Below are positions 1 through 6,144 of a stretch of 12,384 bases of DNA, piece by piece. Position 1 is the stretch's first letter. Every line of letters starts with the position of its first letter. A program made the position numbers and the translations under genes. This DNA is from CAG-390 sp051867815 (GTDB lineage Bacteria > Bacillota > Clostridia > Oscillospirales > CAG-272), in contig JBJDZD010000062.1 of assembly GCA_051867815.1 (NCBI GenBank), forward strand, positions 1 through 12,384. Reading direction: 5' to 3'. The notes beneath the pieces were generated by a model that was not told where the DNA came from, searched no databases, and saw only the letters and a list, made by a program, of their open reading frames with translations.

Positions 1-229
1 CCTCTTTTTCTCTCTTTTCCTGCTCGTAGCGGTAACGTCCGTAGTCGGCAATGCGGCATACGGGGGGCTGAGCGTTGGGAGAAATGAGGATAAGGTCGAG
101 ACCCTTGTCGTACGCGGTGCGAAGTGCGTTGTCCGCAGACATAACACCTATCTGATCGCCGTCCGGCCCGATGACTCTGACTTCCTTAGCCTTGATGCTT
201 TCGTTTACGAGTAATTCTTTTGCAGCTAT
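1..229 (-). CDS. infC: Translation initiation factor IF-3, N-terminal part (runs off window), ATA start
   Basis: IF-3 binds the 30S subunit, blocks premature 50S joining and checks the start codon and initiator tRNA. The 76 visible codons cover the N-terminal domain: LLVNESIKAKEVRVIG, then a DGDQIGVMS turn, LDLILISPNAQPPVCRIADY, and the start of the basic linker (YRYEQEKREKE). The match to IF-3 of Firmicutes is residue by residue. The reading frame has a TGA at 238-236, then GCT GTT ATA GCT GCA. No ATG, GTG or TTG occurs until codon 30, which lies deep in the domain. The ATA at 229-227 sits 9 nt after the GGAGG of a full GGAGGTGA, so I take ATA as the start. Non-AUG infC starts are known (AUU in E. 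coli) and allow IF-3 to repress its own translation. That reading of ATA here is inference. rpmI and rplT would be expected downstream, outside the window. Confidence 0.95.
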   Translation of the reverse strand, partial: MAAKELLVNESIKAKEVRVIGPDGDQIGVMSADNALRTAYDKGLDLILISPNAQPPVCRIADYGRYRYEQEKREKE

Positions 230-235
230 AACAGC

Positions 236-243
236 TCACCTCC
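236..243 (-). promoter_or_regulatory. Ribosome binding site that fixes the infC ATA start
   Basis: The minus strand reads GGAGGTGA, an 8-nt match to the 16S anti-Shine-Dalgarno. The TGA inside it is also the in-frame stop that excludes any start further upstream. The GGAGG ends 9 nt before the ATA codon. Nothing else in this frame near the site could serve as a start. Confidence 0.85.
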
Positions 244-249
244 GAAAAT

Positions 250-276
250 AAAAAATGACACGGAAGAAGCTCCGTG
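250..276 (-). terminator. Intrinsic terminator (attenuator) in the infC leader
   Basis: On the minus strand CACGGA (276-271) pairs with TCCGTG (264-259) across a 6-nt loop. Three bases later comes a run of six T (255-250), then A and four more T. It lies upstream of the infC ribosome binding site, so it would act as an attenuator and not as an end-of-gene terminator. Confidence 0.7.
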
Positions 277-385
277 CCGAACATACCCATACCGCGAGCT
301 TAGAGTTGCCACGGCATGAAAAGTATTAACGCCTGCTCGCCTTGCGGCAGGGTGAGAACGGAGTGTTCTTCTTTATTGCCGATAA

Positions 386-414
386 ATTATACCACACCCC
401 CGCCGGTTTGTCAA
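386..414 (-). promoter_or_regulatory. Sigma-A-type promoter of infC
   Basis: The minus strand has TTGACA at 414-409 and TATAAT at 391-386, separated by 17 nt. This is an exact match to the housekeeping sigma consensus. The predicted start is near 379, giving a leader of about 150 nt. Such strength suits a ribosome/translation-factor operon that is throttled afterwards by attenuation. Confidence 0.9.
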
Positions 415-452
415 TAGGTTTTTGAAATATTTTTGCATTTTTTGAAAAAATC

Positions 453-481
453 TTGACAACGGAACAGGAGAATGATATAAT
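453..481 (+). promoter_or_regulatory. Sigma-A-type promoter of the isomerase-like gene
   Basis: TTGACA at 453-458 and TATAAT at 476-481 are separated by 17 nt, an exact consensus. It is divergent from the infC promoter, with 38 bp between the two -35 boxes. The expected 5' UTR is only about 25 nt. Confidence 0.9.
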
Positions 482-511
482 TTAGTAAAGTAGTATTTTC
501 GGAGGAACAAC

Positions 512-1366
512 ATGAAACGCGAAGAAATGAAGATAGGCACGTCCATGTGCTTTAAGAACGAGCTGACGGAAGAAAACCTCACCTCGCTTGCAAAGGCCGG
601 AATCGATTACATAGAGTATTGCGGCAACTACGTGACCGTCATGAGAAACTATGCCTTTCCCGAAAACGCGGAGAACTATCTGAAGCTCGTCCGGAAATGC
701 GGGCTTGAGCCTTGGTCATATCATCTGCCCTTTTCCCGTAAGATCGACATTTCAAGCACGGACAAGGAGCTGCGCGCGCTCACGCTGACTGCTCATCACA
801 CTCTCATCGCGGCGGCGGCTCGCGCCGGCGCAAAGGTCGCGGTTCTTCATCCCTCCTCCGAGCCGATAACGGATGACGTCCGCCCGGAGCGCATGCGTCT
901 TTCGCACGAGGCGATAATCGAGCTTGCCGAGGTTGCAAAGGCAAGCGGCATCCGTCTTGCCGTCGAGAACCTGCCGAGGACCTGCCTTACGAGAACCTCG
1001 GACGAGATGATCGAGCTTGTGAAGGGCACGGGCGCCGGAATGATCTTCGATACCAACCACAACCTCATTGAGGGCAATATTGATTACATTAATAATGTGG
1101 CCGATGCCGGAATCGAGATACTCTCCGTTCATTGCTCCGATTATTACCGCGACGCCGACGGCGTACTTGACGAACGCCACACTCTCCCCGGTACGGGAAT
1201 CAACAAATGGAATGACATCGTCAACACCCTCATCGCACGCGGCTACGAAGGACCTCTGATGTACGAAGTCCCCTCTCGAGCAAAGAACCGCGTCGAGGAC
1301 GACCCCATTACCCCCGAGGAGCTTGCTCAAAACATGCGCGACTTAAGAGACGGAAAAATCAAATAA
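512..1366 (+). CDS. Sugar phosphate isomerase/epimerase-like TIM-barrel protein (AP endonuclease 2 / xylose isomerase-like fold)
   Basis: The 284-residue protein has the metal-site pattern of the xylose isomerase-like TIM-barrel superfamily, which includes sugar isomerases/epimerases, inosose enzymes and endonuclease IV. In order these are HLPF (71-74), VLHPSS (111-116), VENLP (151-155), FDTNH (179-183), SVHCSDY (205-211), RHTLPGTG (222-229) and MYEV (250-253). Likely divalent-metal ligands are E152, D180, H207 and E252, with H113, H183 and H223 nearby. There is no signal peptide, so the protein should be cytoplasmic. The start is ATG at 512, 6 nt after GGAGG. It is a single-gene unit: its own consensus promoter is upstream and a strong terminator follows. 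The fold is clear. The substrate is not, because this family is functionally diverse and no sugar-catabolic neighbours are present. Confidence 0.85.
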   Translation: MKREEMKIGTSMCFKNELTEENLTSLAKAGIDYIEYCGNYVTVMRNYAFPENAENYLKLVRKCGLEPWSYHLPFSRKIDISSTDKELRALTLTAHHTLIAAAARAGAKVAVLHPSSEPITDDVRPERMRLSHEAIIELAEVAKASGIRLAVENLPRTCLTRTSDEMIELVKGTGAGMIFDTNHNLIEGNIDYINNVADAGIEILSVHCSDYYRDADGVLDERHTLPGTGINKWNDIVNTLIARGYEGPLMYEVPSRAKNRVEDDPITPEELAQNMRDLRDGKIK

Positions 1367-1371
1367 TCGAC

Positions 1372-1411
1372 AAAAACGACCGATGCGCGATGCGCATCGG
1401 TCGTACTTTTT
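1372..1411. terminator. Bidirectional intrinsic terminator between convergent genes
   Basis: A perfect 13-bp stem (1376-1388 with 1392-1404, arm ACGACCGATGCGC) closes a 3-nt loop. On the + strand it is followed by AC and five T. On the - strand the five A at 1372-1376 give a T run. It therefore ends both the isomerase-like gene (+), whose stop is about 10 bp before the stem, and the lysozyme gene (-), whose stop codon at 1410-1412 is about 5 bp away. Confidence 0.92.
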
Positions 1412-2597
1412 AGTTTTTCGGAGCGGCATAAGACATCGATATCCAGCCCTCTTGACCCTTGTATTCGATCTTGCCCCAACCGTTGTAGGTGCCGATAACG
1501 GTCACCTCGGTGCCCTTGTCAAGTGAGCCGAGAACGTCGTAGCCTGTTCCGGGGCCGGAGCGGACGTTGAGGGGCGAGGACGAGGTATTGATATAATACT
1601 TGCCTGCCGCAGAGGTATCGAGAACGATATTTTCCGTCTCCTGAGCTTCAAATTCCGTGCCTTCCTTAATGGTTACATTATCAATACCGACAGCCTCATA
1701 TCCGTTGAAGCCGTAGGCCTTGACTATCGAGGGATAGTCCTTGAAGCACACGTCGGTATCGAGATTCCCGCCGTAGAAGGGCTGGGTATTGTTCGCCGAA
1801 GTGAACTGATGCATGCCGTAGATGGTCGAATACCTGCGTGCGGTCGATACCGCCATCGTGCCGTTGTTCTTGCCGTAGCAAGCCATCCAGACCTCATATT
1901 TCTTGCCGATCTCGTCGGTTGCGTCCGCAAGCCAGCCGTTGTAGGCATGGTCGCACCAGGACGCGTAGCTGTAAAAGCCTGCGAGGTAGCCCTCTTTTGC
2001 AAGACCGTCAAGCATCGTGTAGATCATCTTTTTCGCCGTGGCGGCATTTGAACCTATCGCGGATTTGGTGTCGCCGTTCTCAAAATCAAAGAAAACGGGA
2101 TATTCAAAGGTCTTTCCTTCTATGTATTCAAGGTAGAGCGCAAGCTCCTTTTTTACATCCGAAACGCTCTTGGCGTACGAATAGAAATAAACGCCGATAT
2201 CAAGGCCGGCTTCGCGAGCGGCAGCATAGTTGGCTTCAAAATACTTGTCCTTGAATTTAACGTGACCTGCGCGAAGGATGACGAAATCGTACCCTGCTGC
2301 CTTAACACCCTTGAAATCAAAATTTGCTCCCTGATGCTCTGAAATATCAAGACCGAACGCAACCTGCTTGCCGGTACCGTTCTTGCCGTCGGCATAGCCG
2401 CGGTCGTATCCGTTTTCGGAAACGACAACCTCGGTGGTGACCTCGTCGGTAGTGAAGTCGGTCGTCTCATCAACCTCGGGCGTTACTGCCGCTTCAACAT
2501 CGTCCGTCGTGGAAGTCGTGCCGTTTTCTCCGACACAAGCGAGTAAAGTCATTGGCAACAGGCTGAGTGCCAAAATAACTGCGGTAAGCTTTTTCAT
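1410..2597 (-). CDS. GH25 muramidase (lysozyme) lipoprotein with C-terminal SH3b domain
   Basis: GH25 enzymes cut the MurNAc-beta-1,4-GlcNAc bond of peptidoglycan. The protein (395 aa) begins with a lipoprotein signal: KK at 2-3, a hydrophobic stretch and lipobox LLAC ending at C21. A Thr/Glu/Asp/Val-rich linker (about 27-60) follows, then the GH25 barrel (about 79-300). The barrel has GLDISEHQG (82-90, D84), the acidic pair in FFDFEN (D171, E173) and NLDTDV near 278-283. A bacterial SH3 domain (about 333-393, NVRSGPGTGYDVLG) probably binds the wall. The frame stays open upstream to 2807, but the signal peptide and a GGGAGG 8 nt before the ATG at 2597 fix the start there. The product should be anchored to the outer membrane face and remodel the cell's own wall, or act against neighbours. 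No holin or phage genes are nearby, which argues against an endolysin. Confidence 0.93.
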   Translation of the reverse strand: MKKLTAVILALSLLPMTLLACVGENGTTSTTDDVEAAVTPEVDETTDFTTDEVTTEVVVSENGYDRGYADGKNGTGKQVAFGLDISEHQGANFDFKGVKAAGYDFVILRAGHVKFKDKYFEANYAAAREAGLDIGVYFYSYAKSVSDVKKELALYLEYIEGKTFEYPVFFDFENGDTKSAIGSNAATAKKMIYTMLDGLAKEGYLAGFYSYASWCDHAYNGWLADATDEIGKKYEVWMACYGKNNGTMAVSTARRYSTIYGMHQFTSANNTQPFYGGNLDTDVCFKDYPSIVKAYGFNGYEAVGIDNVTIKEGTEFEAQETENIVLDTSAAGKYYINTSSSPLNVRSGPGTGYDVLGSLDKGTEVTVIGTYNGWGKIEYKGQEGWISMSYAAPKN

Positions 2598-2632
2598 AAC
2601 GAAAACCTCCCAAAAAATGCCTATATAAAGCA

Positions 2633-2701
2633 ACAACGGTGACGATTCTCCGCGCGTTGGTATCATAAGCTTGATATTCCGCGAAAAAAAGTGACCGTTG
2701 T
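2633..2701 (-). repeat. Inverted repeat in the lysozyme 5' UTR
   Basis: ACAACGGT at 2633-2640 is the exact complement of ACCGTTGT at 2694-2701, and pairing can extend after one mismatch. The loop of about 53 nt contains a smaller TATCA/TGATA stem. The whole element lies within the predicted 5' UTR of about 136 nt, between promoter and ribosome binding site. It could fold as RNA. No known riboswitch class is recognisable to me. Confidence 0.45.
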
Positions 2702-2739
2702 GCATTCGAGGCCGCGATGCTGTTGCATTGCGTACCGAC

Positions 2740-2768
2740 ATTATACAACATTTTCGGCAAATTGTAAA
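2740..2768 (-). promoter_or_regulatory. Sigma-A-type promoter of the lysozyme gene
   Basis: The minus strand has TTTACA (2768-2763, 5 of 6 consensus) and TATAAT (2745-2740, 6 of 6) with 17 nt between. The predicted start is near 2733, about 136 nt before the ATG at 2597. Confidence 0.82.
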
Positions 2769-2850
2769 TATAAAAAATGACGAATATTGGAGAAAAAATT
2801 CGTGCAAATGCTACAATGTAGAATTTCAGGATATAAAAGCACCGTTTTTA

Positions 2851-2894
2851 GTGCATTTTCACAACGACAAGTACAGCGACATGTAAAAATGCAC
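2851..2894. repeat. Inverted repeat in the lysozyme-lon spacer
   Basis: The gene-free stretch 2769-3003 holds little that I can name. Its clearest structure is GTGCATTTT (2851-2859), the exact complement of AAAATGCAC (2886-2894), with a 26-nt spacer. There is no adjoining T run, so it is not a terminator. Short open frames on either strand here lack ribosome binding sites and look random. The section 2970-3020 is strongly AT-rich and may act as an upstream element for the lon promoter. Confidence 0.4.
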
Positions 2895-3003
2895 AAAATA
2901 CTCTGCCCCGATAGTGCAGAATGACGAAGTATGCCTTTCCCACCCTCAAAAAAGGTCGAAACGGCAAATTTTCATTTTTTTCAATAAATATTATTAATAA
3001 GTG

Positions 3004-3032
3004 TAGATTTTTTTCAAAATGTATGCTATAAT
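3004..3032 (+). promoter_or_regulatory. Extended -10 promoter of the lon operon
   Basis: TATAAT at 3027-3032 is preceded by TGC, giving an extended -10 (TGnTATAAT). The -35 position 17 nt upstream reads TAGATT, only 3 of 6. AT-rich DNA lies just upstream. The 5' UTR to the lon ATG would be about 48 nt. A second TATAAT at 3044-3049 has no acceptable -35. I see no convincing CtsR or HrcA operator, so heat-shock control is not supported by the sequence. Confidence 0.65.
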
Positions 3033-3086
3033 AATACAATCAATATAATCGCAAACTTTGCGCACACCCCCGAAAGGATCAACTTA

Positions 3087-5546
3087 ATGTCACAATACAC
3101 AGAAAAAATCGAAAAGCTGATACTGCCGGTCGTTCCGCTCGGCGAGGCGGTTGCTTTTCCTCCCTTCCCTATAGATTTTGAATCCGATAATATAAACGCA
3201 TCTGCAGCCGTTGACGCCGCGGCGGCAACCGGGATGCTCGTTTTCCTCGTTGCGGATGACCCGAACGCGGCCGAAGATTCCGAATATCCCGAAAATCTCT
3301 GCCGTGTCGGTACGGTTGCAAAAATCAGGCAAAGTATAAAGAACGACGACGGCGGAATTCATCTACTCTGCGAATGCCGTTCGCGCGCGACCGTTATCGA
3401 CTATCACAAAACGGGCAAGATCGTCACGGCTTCTCTTATCTGCAAGGAGATCAGACTTGCGGACGACGGCGGTATCCGCGGAGAGGCGTACAGACACGAG
3501 CTGCTTGCGGCTCTTGACGAAATGCTCGACTTTGTCGGCAAGGCTTCAAGCGCGATCCGCACCGAGGCGTCTAAAATGACCGACCCCTCCCTGCTTTGCG
3601 ACTTCATTGCATCTGCAGTTCTCGTCCGCCCCGGCGACAAACAGGCAGTGCTCAGTGAATACGACCCCTTTGAGCGTTGCGCGCTCCTCATTGACATACT
3701 TAAGAGCGAATGTGAGCTTATGGCATACGAGCATGAGATACAGGATAAGGCGCGCGGACGAATAGCTCAAAGCCAACGCGAGTTTTACCTGCGCGAGCAG
3801 CTCAAGGTCATTGAGGATGAGCTTGGCATGAACGAGGAAGACCCCGATGACTGCTCGAAGAAGATCCGCGAGGCGGATCTTCCCGATGAAGTCAGAGAGA
3901 AGCTCTTCAAGGAAAACGACCGTCTTGCAAAGACCCCTTTCGGCTCTGCCGAGGCGGCAGTTCTCCGCAATTACATCGAAACCGTTCTTGAGCTTCCCTG
4001 GAACAAGCGAACCGAGGATCGCGTCGACGTTGCGGCGGCAAAGAAGATACTTGATGCCGACCACGACGGTCTTAAGAAGGTCAAGGAGCGCATCCTTGAA
4101 TACCTCGCGGTCAAGCAACTCTCCCCGAATCTCAAGAATCAGATAATATGTCTTGTCGGCCCTCCCGGCACCGGCAAGACCTCCGTCGCGGCTTCCATCG
4201 CAAACGCCATGAACCGCAAATACGTCCGCGTTTCCCTCGGCGGTATTCACGACGAGTCCGACATCCGCGGACACCGTAAAACGTACGTCGCGGCAATGCC
4301 CGGCCGCATTATGGCGGCAATGGAGAAGGTCGGAGTTAAGAATCCCCTCATGCTCCTTGACGAGATCGACAAGCTGACCTCCGATTCGCGCGGAGATCCG
4401 GCCTCGGCTCTGCTTGAGGTTCTTGACCCCGAGCAGAACAAGACCTTCCGCGACCACTTTATCGAGCTTGATTTCGATCTTTCGGAATGTCTCTTCATAA
4501 CCACGGCAAATACTCTTGATACCATTCCTCGCCCCCTGCTCGACCGCATGGAGGTAATTGAGCTTTCAAGCTATACGCGCCGCGAAAAGCTTTCGATAGC
4601 GCGCAACCACCTCTTGCCCAAACAAATGAAGCGCCACGGTCTTGACGGCCGCAGGTTAAGAATGACCGACGATGCTCTTTACGAGCTTATCGATTGCTAC
4701 ACCCGCGAGGCAGGTGTTCGTAACCTTGAACGTACCATTGCCGAGCTTTGCCGCAAGGCGGCTAAGAAGATCGTCGAATCCGACGGAACAGTCAAGCGCG
4801 TGACCATCGACAAAAAGGATATCGTTTCCTATCTCGGCGGCAGAAAGATACTCCCCGAGTTGAGTGATAAGGAGGATCTCGTGGGTGTGGTCAACGGCCT
4901 TGCATACACCGAGGTCGGCGGCGATCTGCTTAAAATAGAGGTTGCAGTCCTTGAAGGCAGCGGAAAGCTTGAGCTGACGGGGTCGCTCGGCGACGTTATG
5001 AAGGAATCCGCCAAGGCGGCGCTGACATACGTCCGCTCGATAGCATCCGCTTACGGTATTCCCTCTGATTTTTATAAGACGAAAGACATACATATCCACG
5101 TTCCCGAAGGTGCAGTCCCCAAGGACGGACCATCTGCAGGTGTCACCATGACCACCGCGCTCTGCTCCGCCCTCTCCGGTATTCCCGTGCGCCACGACGT
5201 GGCTATGACGGGTGAGGTCACCATCACCGGCAGAGTTCTTGCCATCGGCGGGCTTCGCGAAAAGACAATGGCGGCTTATGCCGCCGGCATCAGGACCGTT
5301 CTCATCCCTGCCGATAATGAGGTCAACCTCGAGGAGGTCGATGAGGAGGTCCGCGCAAATATCAACTTCATCACCTGTCGCAATGCAAGCGAGGTGCTTT
5401 CGCATGCGCTCGTTGGAGCAGAAGAAACGGAAAAGTTCGTTGAAAACGCCAAAGATGACGGATTTGACGACGTGCTGTCCGGTGTCGTGATCAAAAACGC
5501 AATCGCGGATATCCCGACGATCAGAGGAAAGAAACATGGCAGTTAA
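3087..5546 (+). CDS. lon: ATP-dependent protease Lon (LonA type)
   Basis: Lon is a cytoplasmic AAA+ serine protease that unfolds and degrades damaged and regulatory proteins. The 819-residue product has the LonA layout: an N-terminal substrate-recognition domain (about 10-210), a helical region with SQREFYLREQLKVIEDELG (229-247), the AAA+ module and the protease domain. The AAA+ module has Walker A GPPGTGKT (358-365), Walker B LMLLDEID (421-428) and R487 in LLDRMEV. The protease domain has PKDGPSAGV (679-686) with catalytic S683, and GGLREKTMAA (721-730) with catalytic K726. Length is slightly above the 784 aa of E. coli Lon because of an acidic C-terminal tail of about 45 residues. The start ATG is 8 nt after AAAGGA. 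It heads the long operon and overlaps ysxC by 11 bp, as lonA pairs with ysxC in B. subtilis. Confidence 0.97.
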   Translation: MSQYTEKIEKLILPVVPLGEAVAFPPFPIDFESDNINASAAVDAAAATGMLVFLVADDPNAAEDSEYPENLCRVGTVAKIRQSIKNDDGGIHLLCECRSRATVIDYHKTGKIVTASLICKEIRLADDGGIRGEAYRHELLAALDEMLDFVGKASSAIRTEASKMTDPSLLCDFIASAVLVRPGDKQAVLSEYDPFERCALLIDILKSECELMAYEHEIQDKARGRIAQSQREFYLREQLKVIEDELGMNEEDPDDCSKKIREADLPDEVREKLFKENDRLAKTPFGSAEAAVLRNYIETVLELPWNKRTEDRVDVAAAKKILDADHDGLKKVKERILEYLAVKQLSPNLKNQIICLVGPPGTGKTSVAASIANAMNRKYVRVSLGGIHDESDIRGHRKTYVAAMPGRIMAAMEKVGVKNPLMLLDEIDKLTSDSRGDPASALLEVLDPEQNKTFRDHFIELDFDLSECLFITTANTLDTIPRPLLDRMEVIELSSYTRREKLSIARNHLLPKQMKRHGLDGRRLRMTDDALYELIDCYTREAGVRNLERTIAELCRKAAKKIVESDGTVKRVTIDKKDIVSYLGGRKILPELSDKEDLVGVVNGLAYTEVGGDLLKIEVAVLEGSGKLELTGSLGDVMKESAKAALTYVRSIASAYGIPSDFYKTKDIHIHVPEGAVPKDGPSAGVTMTTALCSALSGIPVRHDVAMTGEVTITGRVLAIGGLREKTMAAYAAGIRTVLIPADNEVNLEEVDEEVRANINFITCRNASEVLSHALVGAEETEKFVENAKDDGFDDVLSGVVIKNAIADIPTIRGKKHGS

Positions 5547-6141
5547 TATTCAGAATTCAAAGCTTGAAATAACCGCAGGCCACATCGACCAATTTCCGAG
5601 CCGCGCAATACCGCAGATAGTTTTCTCCGGCAGATCGAACGTGGGAAAAAGCTCCCTCATAAACACAATGCTCGGACGGAAGTCGCTTACGCGCGTCAGC
5701 TCCGCACCCGGTAAGACCATAACGGTCAATTTCTATAATGTTGACAACAAGATCATGCTCGTTGACCTTCCCGGCTACGGCTTTGCCAAGCGACCCGAAT
5801 CGGAGCGACGGAAGTGGAGTGCGCTGACGGACGGCTATTTCACCTCCAATCCGAATATCGACCGCCTCTGCCTTGCCGTTCAGCTCGTTGACCTTGAGGT
5901 CGGCCCCACTGCCGACGACGTAATGATGATAAACTATCTTACTCAAACGGGCATACCATTTGTTATAGTTGCATCCAAGGCAGACAAACCCAATAAGACT
6001 AACCGCGCAAAAGCGCTCGAACTTCTCGCAAGTCACGAAGCAATTCCCGAAGGAACGCCCATCATTCCCTTCTCCTCAAAGTCGGGAGAGGGCAAGGAAC
6101 AGCTTTGGAAGGTGTTCTTCGCGGCAACGGATAAAAAATAA
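5536..6141 (+). CDS. ysxC: Ribosome-biogenesis GTP-binding protein YsxC/EngB
   Basis: YsxC (YihA/EngB) is an essential TRAFAC-class GTPase needed for late assembly of the 50S subunit in B. subtilis. The 201-residue protein is full length with all G motifs: G1 GRSNVGKS (32-39), G2 Thr in APGKT (T61), G3 DLPGYG (77-82), G4 SKAD (147-150) and G5 SSKSG (180-184). The N-terminal PSRAIPQIVFSGRSNVGKSS is the family signature. The ATG lies inside the last codons of lon, with AGAGGA 7 nt upstream, so its translation is probably coupled to lon. It is 3 nt from the M50 protease gene. The stretch after G3 (ESERRKWSALTDGYF) is typical of this family and separates it from Der and Era. Confidence 0.96.
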   Translation: MAVNIQNSKLEITAGHIDQFPSRAIPQIVFSGRSNVGKSSLINTMLGRKSLTRVSSAPGKTITVNFYNVDNKIMLVDLPGYGFAKRPESERRKWSALTDGYFTSNPNIDRLCLAVQLVDLEVGPTADDVMMINYLTQTGIPFVIVASKADKPNKTNRAKALELLASHEAIPEGTPIIPFSSKSGEGKEQLWKVFFAATDKK

Positions 6142-6144
6142 GAA

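Larger units (their letters stand above)
230..379 (-). promoter_or_regulatory. Structured infC leader, L20-leader-like
   Basis: About 150 nt of transcribed leader lie between the predicted start point (near 379) and the infC start. On the minus strand the 5' part reads TTCTCACC, then a hairpin, then GGCGTTAAT. The hairpin (332-351) has arms CCTGC/GCAGG and CGC/GCG, one bulged A and a 3-nt loop. In Firmicutes the infC-rpmI-rplT operon is repressed by ribosomal protein L20, which binds a leader that mimics 23S rRNA and causes premature termination. The position, the hairpin and a terminator just before the ribosome binding site all fit that arrangement. A TGCCGTG stretch (316-310) could pair with the region holding the 5' arm of the terminator (279-272), which would be an antiterminator. 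I assign the L20 identity from context and architecture, not from an alignment. Confidence 0.65.

Noticed and set aside
2598..2807. 70-codon N-terminal extension of the lysozyme reading frame up to 2807
   Set aside because: The extension crosses the predicted promoter and 5' UTR, has no ribosome binding site, and would bury a textbook lipoprotein signal peptide. The ATG at 2597 has GGGAGG 8 nt upstream.
2950..2975. CtsR-like heat-shock operator (AGGTCGAAACGGCAAAT) before lon
   Set aside because: Only the first half resembles GGTCAAA, with one mismatch. The second half and the 3-nt spacing do not fit the CtsR tandem heptamer.
2848..3039. 63-codon minus-strand frame in the lysozyme-lon spacer
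   Set aside because: It overlaps the lon promoter and AT-rich DNA, lacks a ribosome binding site and has no recognisable composition or motif of a real small protein.
3546..4457. Long open frame (303 codons) on the minus strand inside lon
   Set aside because: It is the antisense shadow of a strongly conserved Lon coding region, with no recognisable motif, ribosome binding site or promoter. The same applies to the 293-codon frame at 4656-5537 and the 233-codon frame at 8343-9044.
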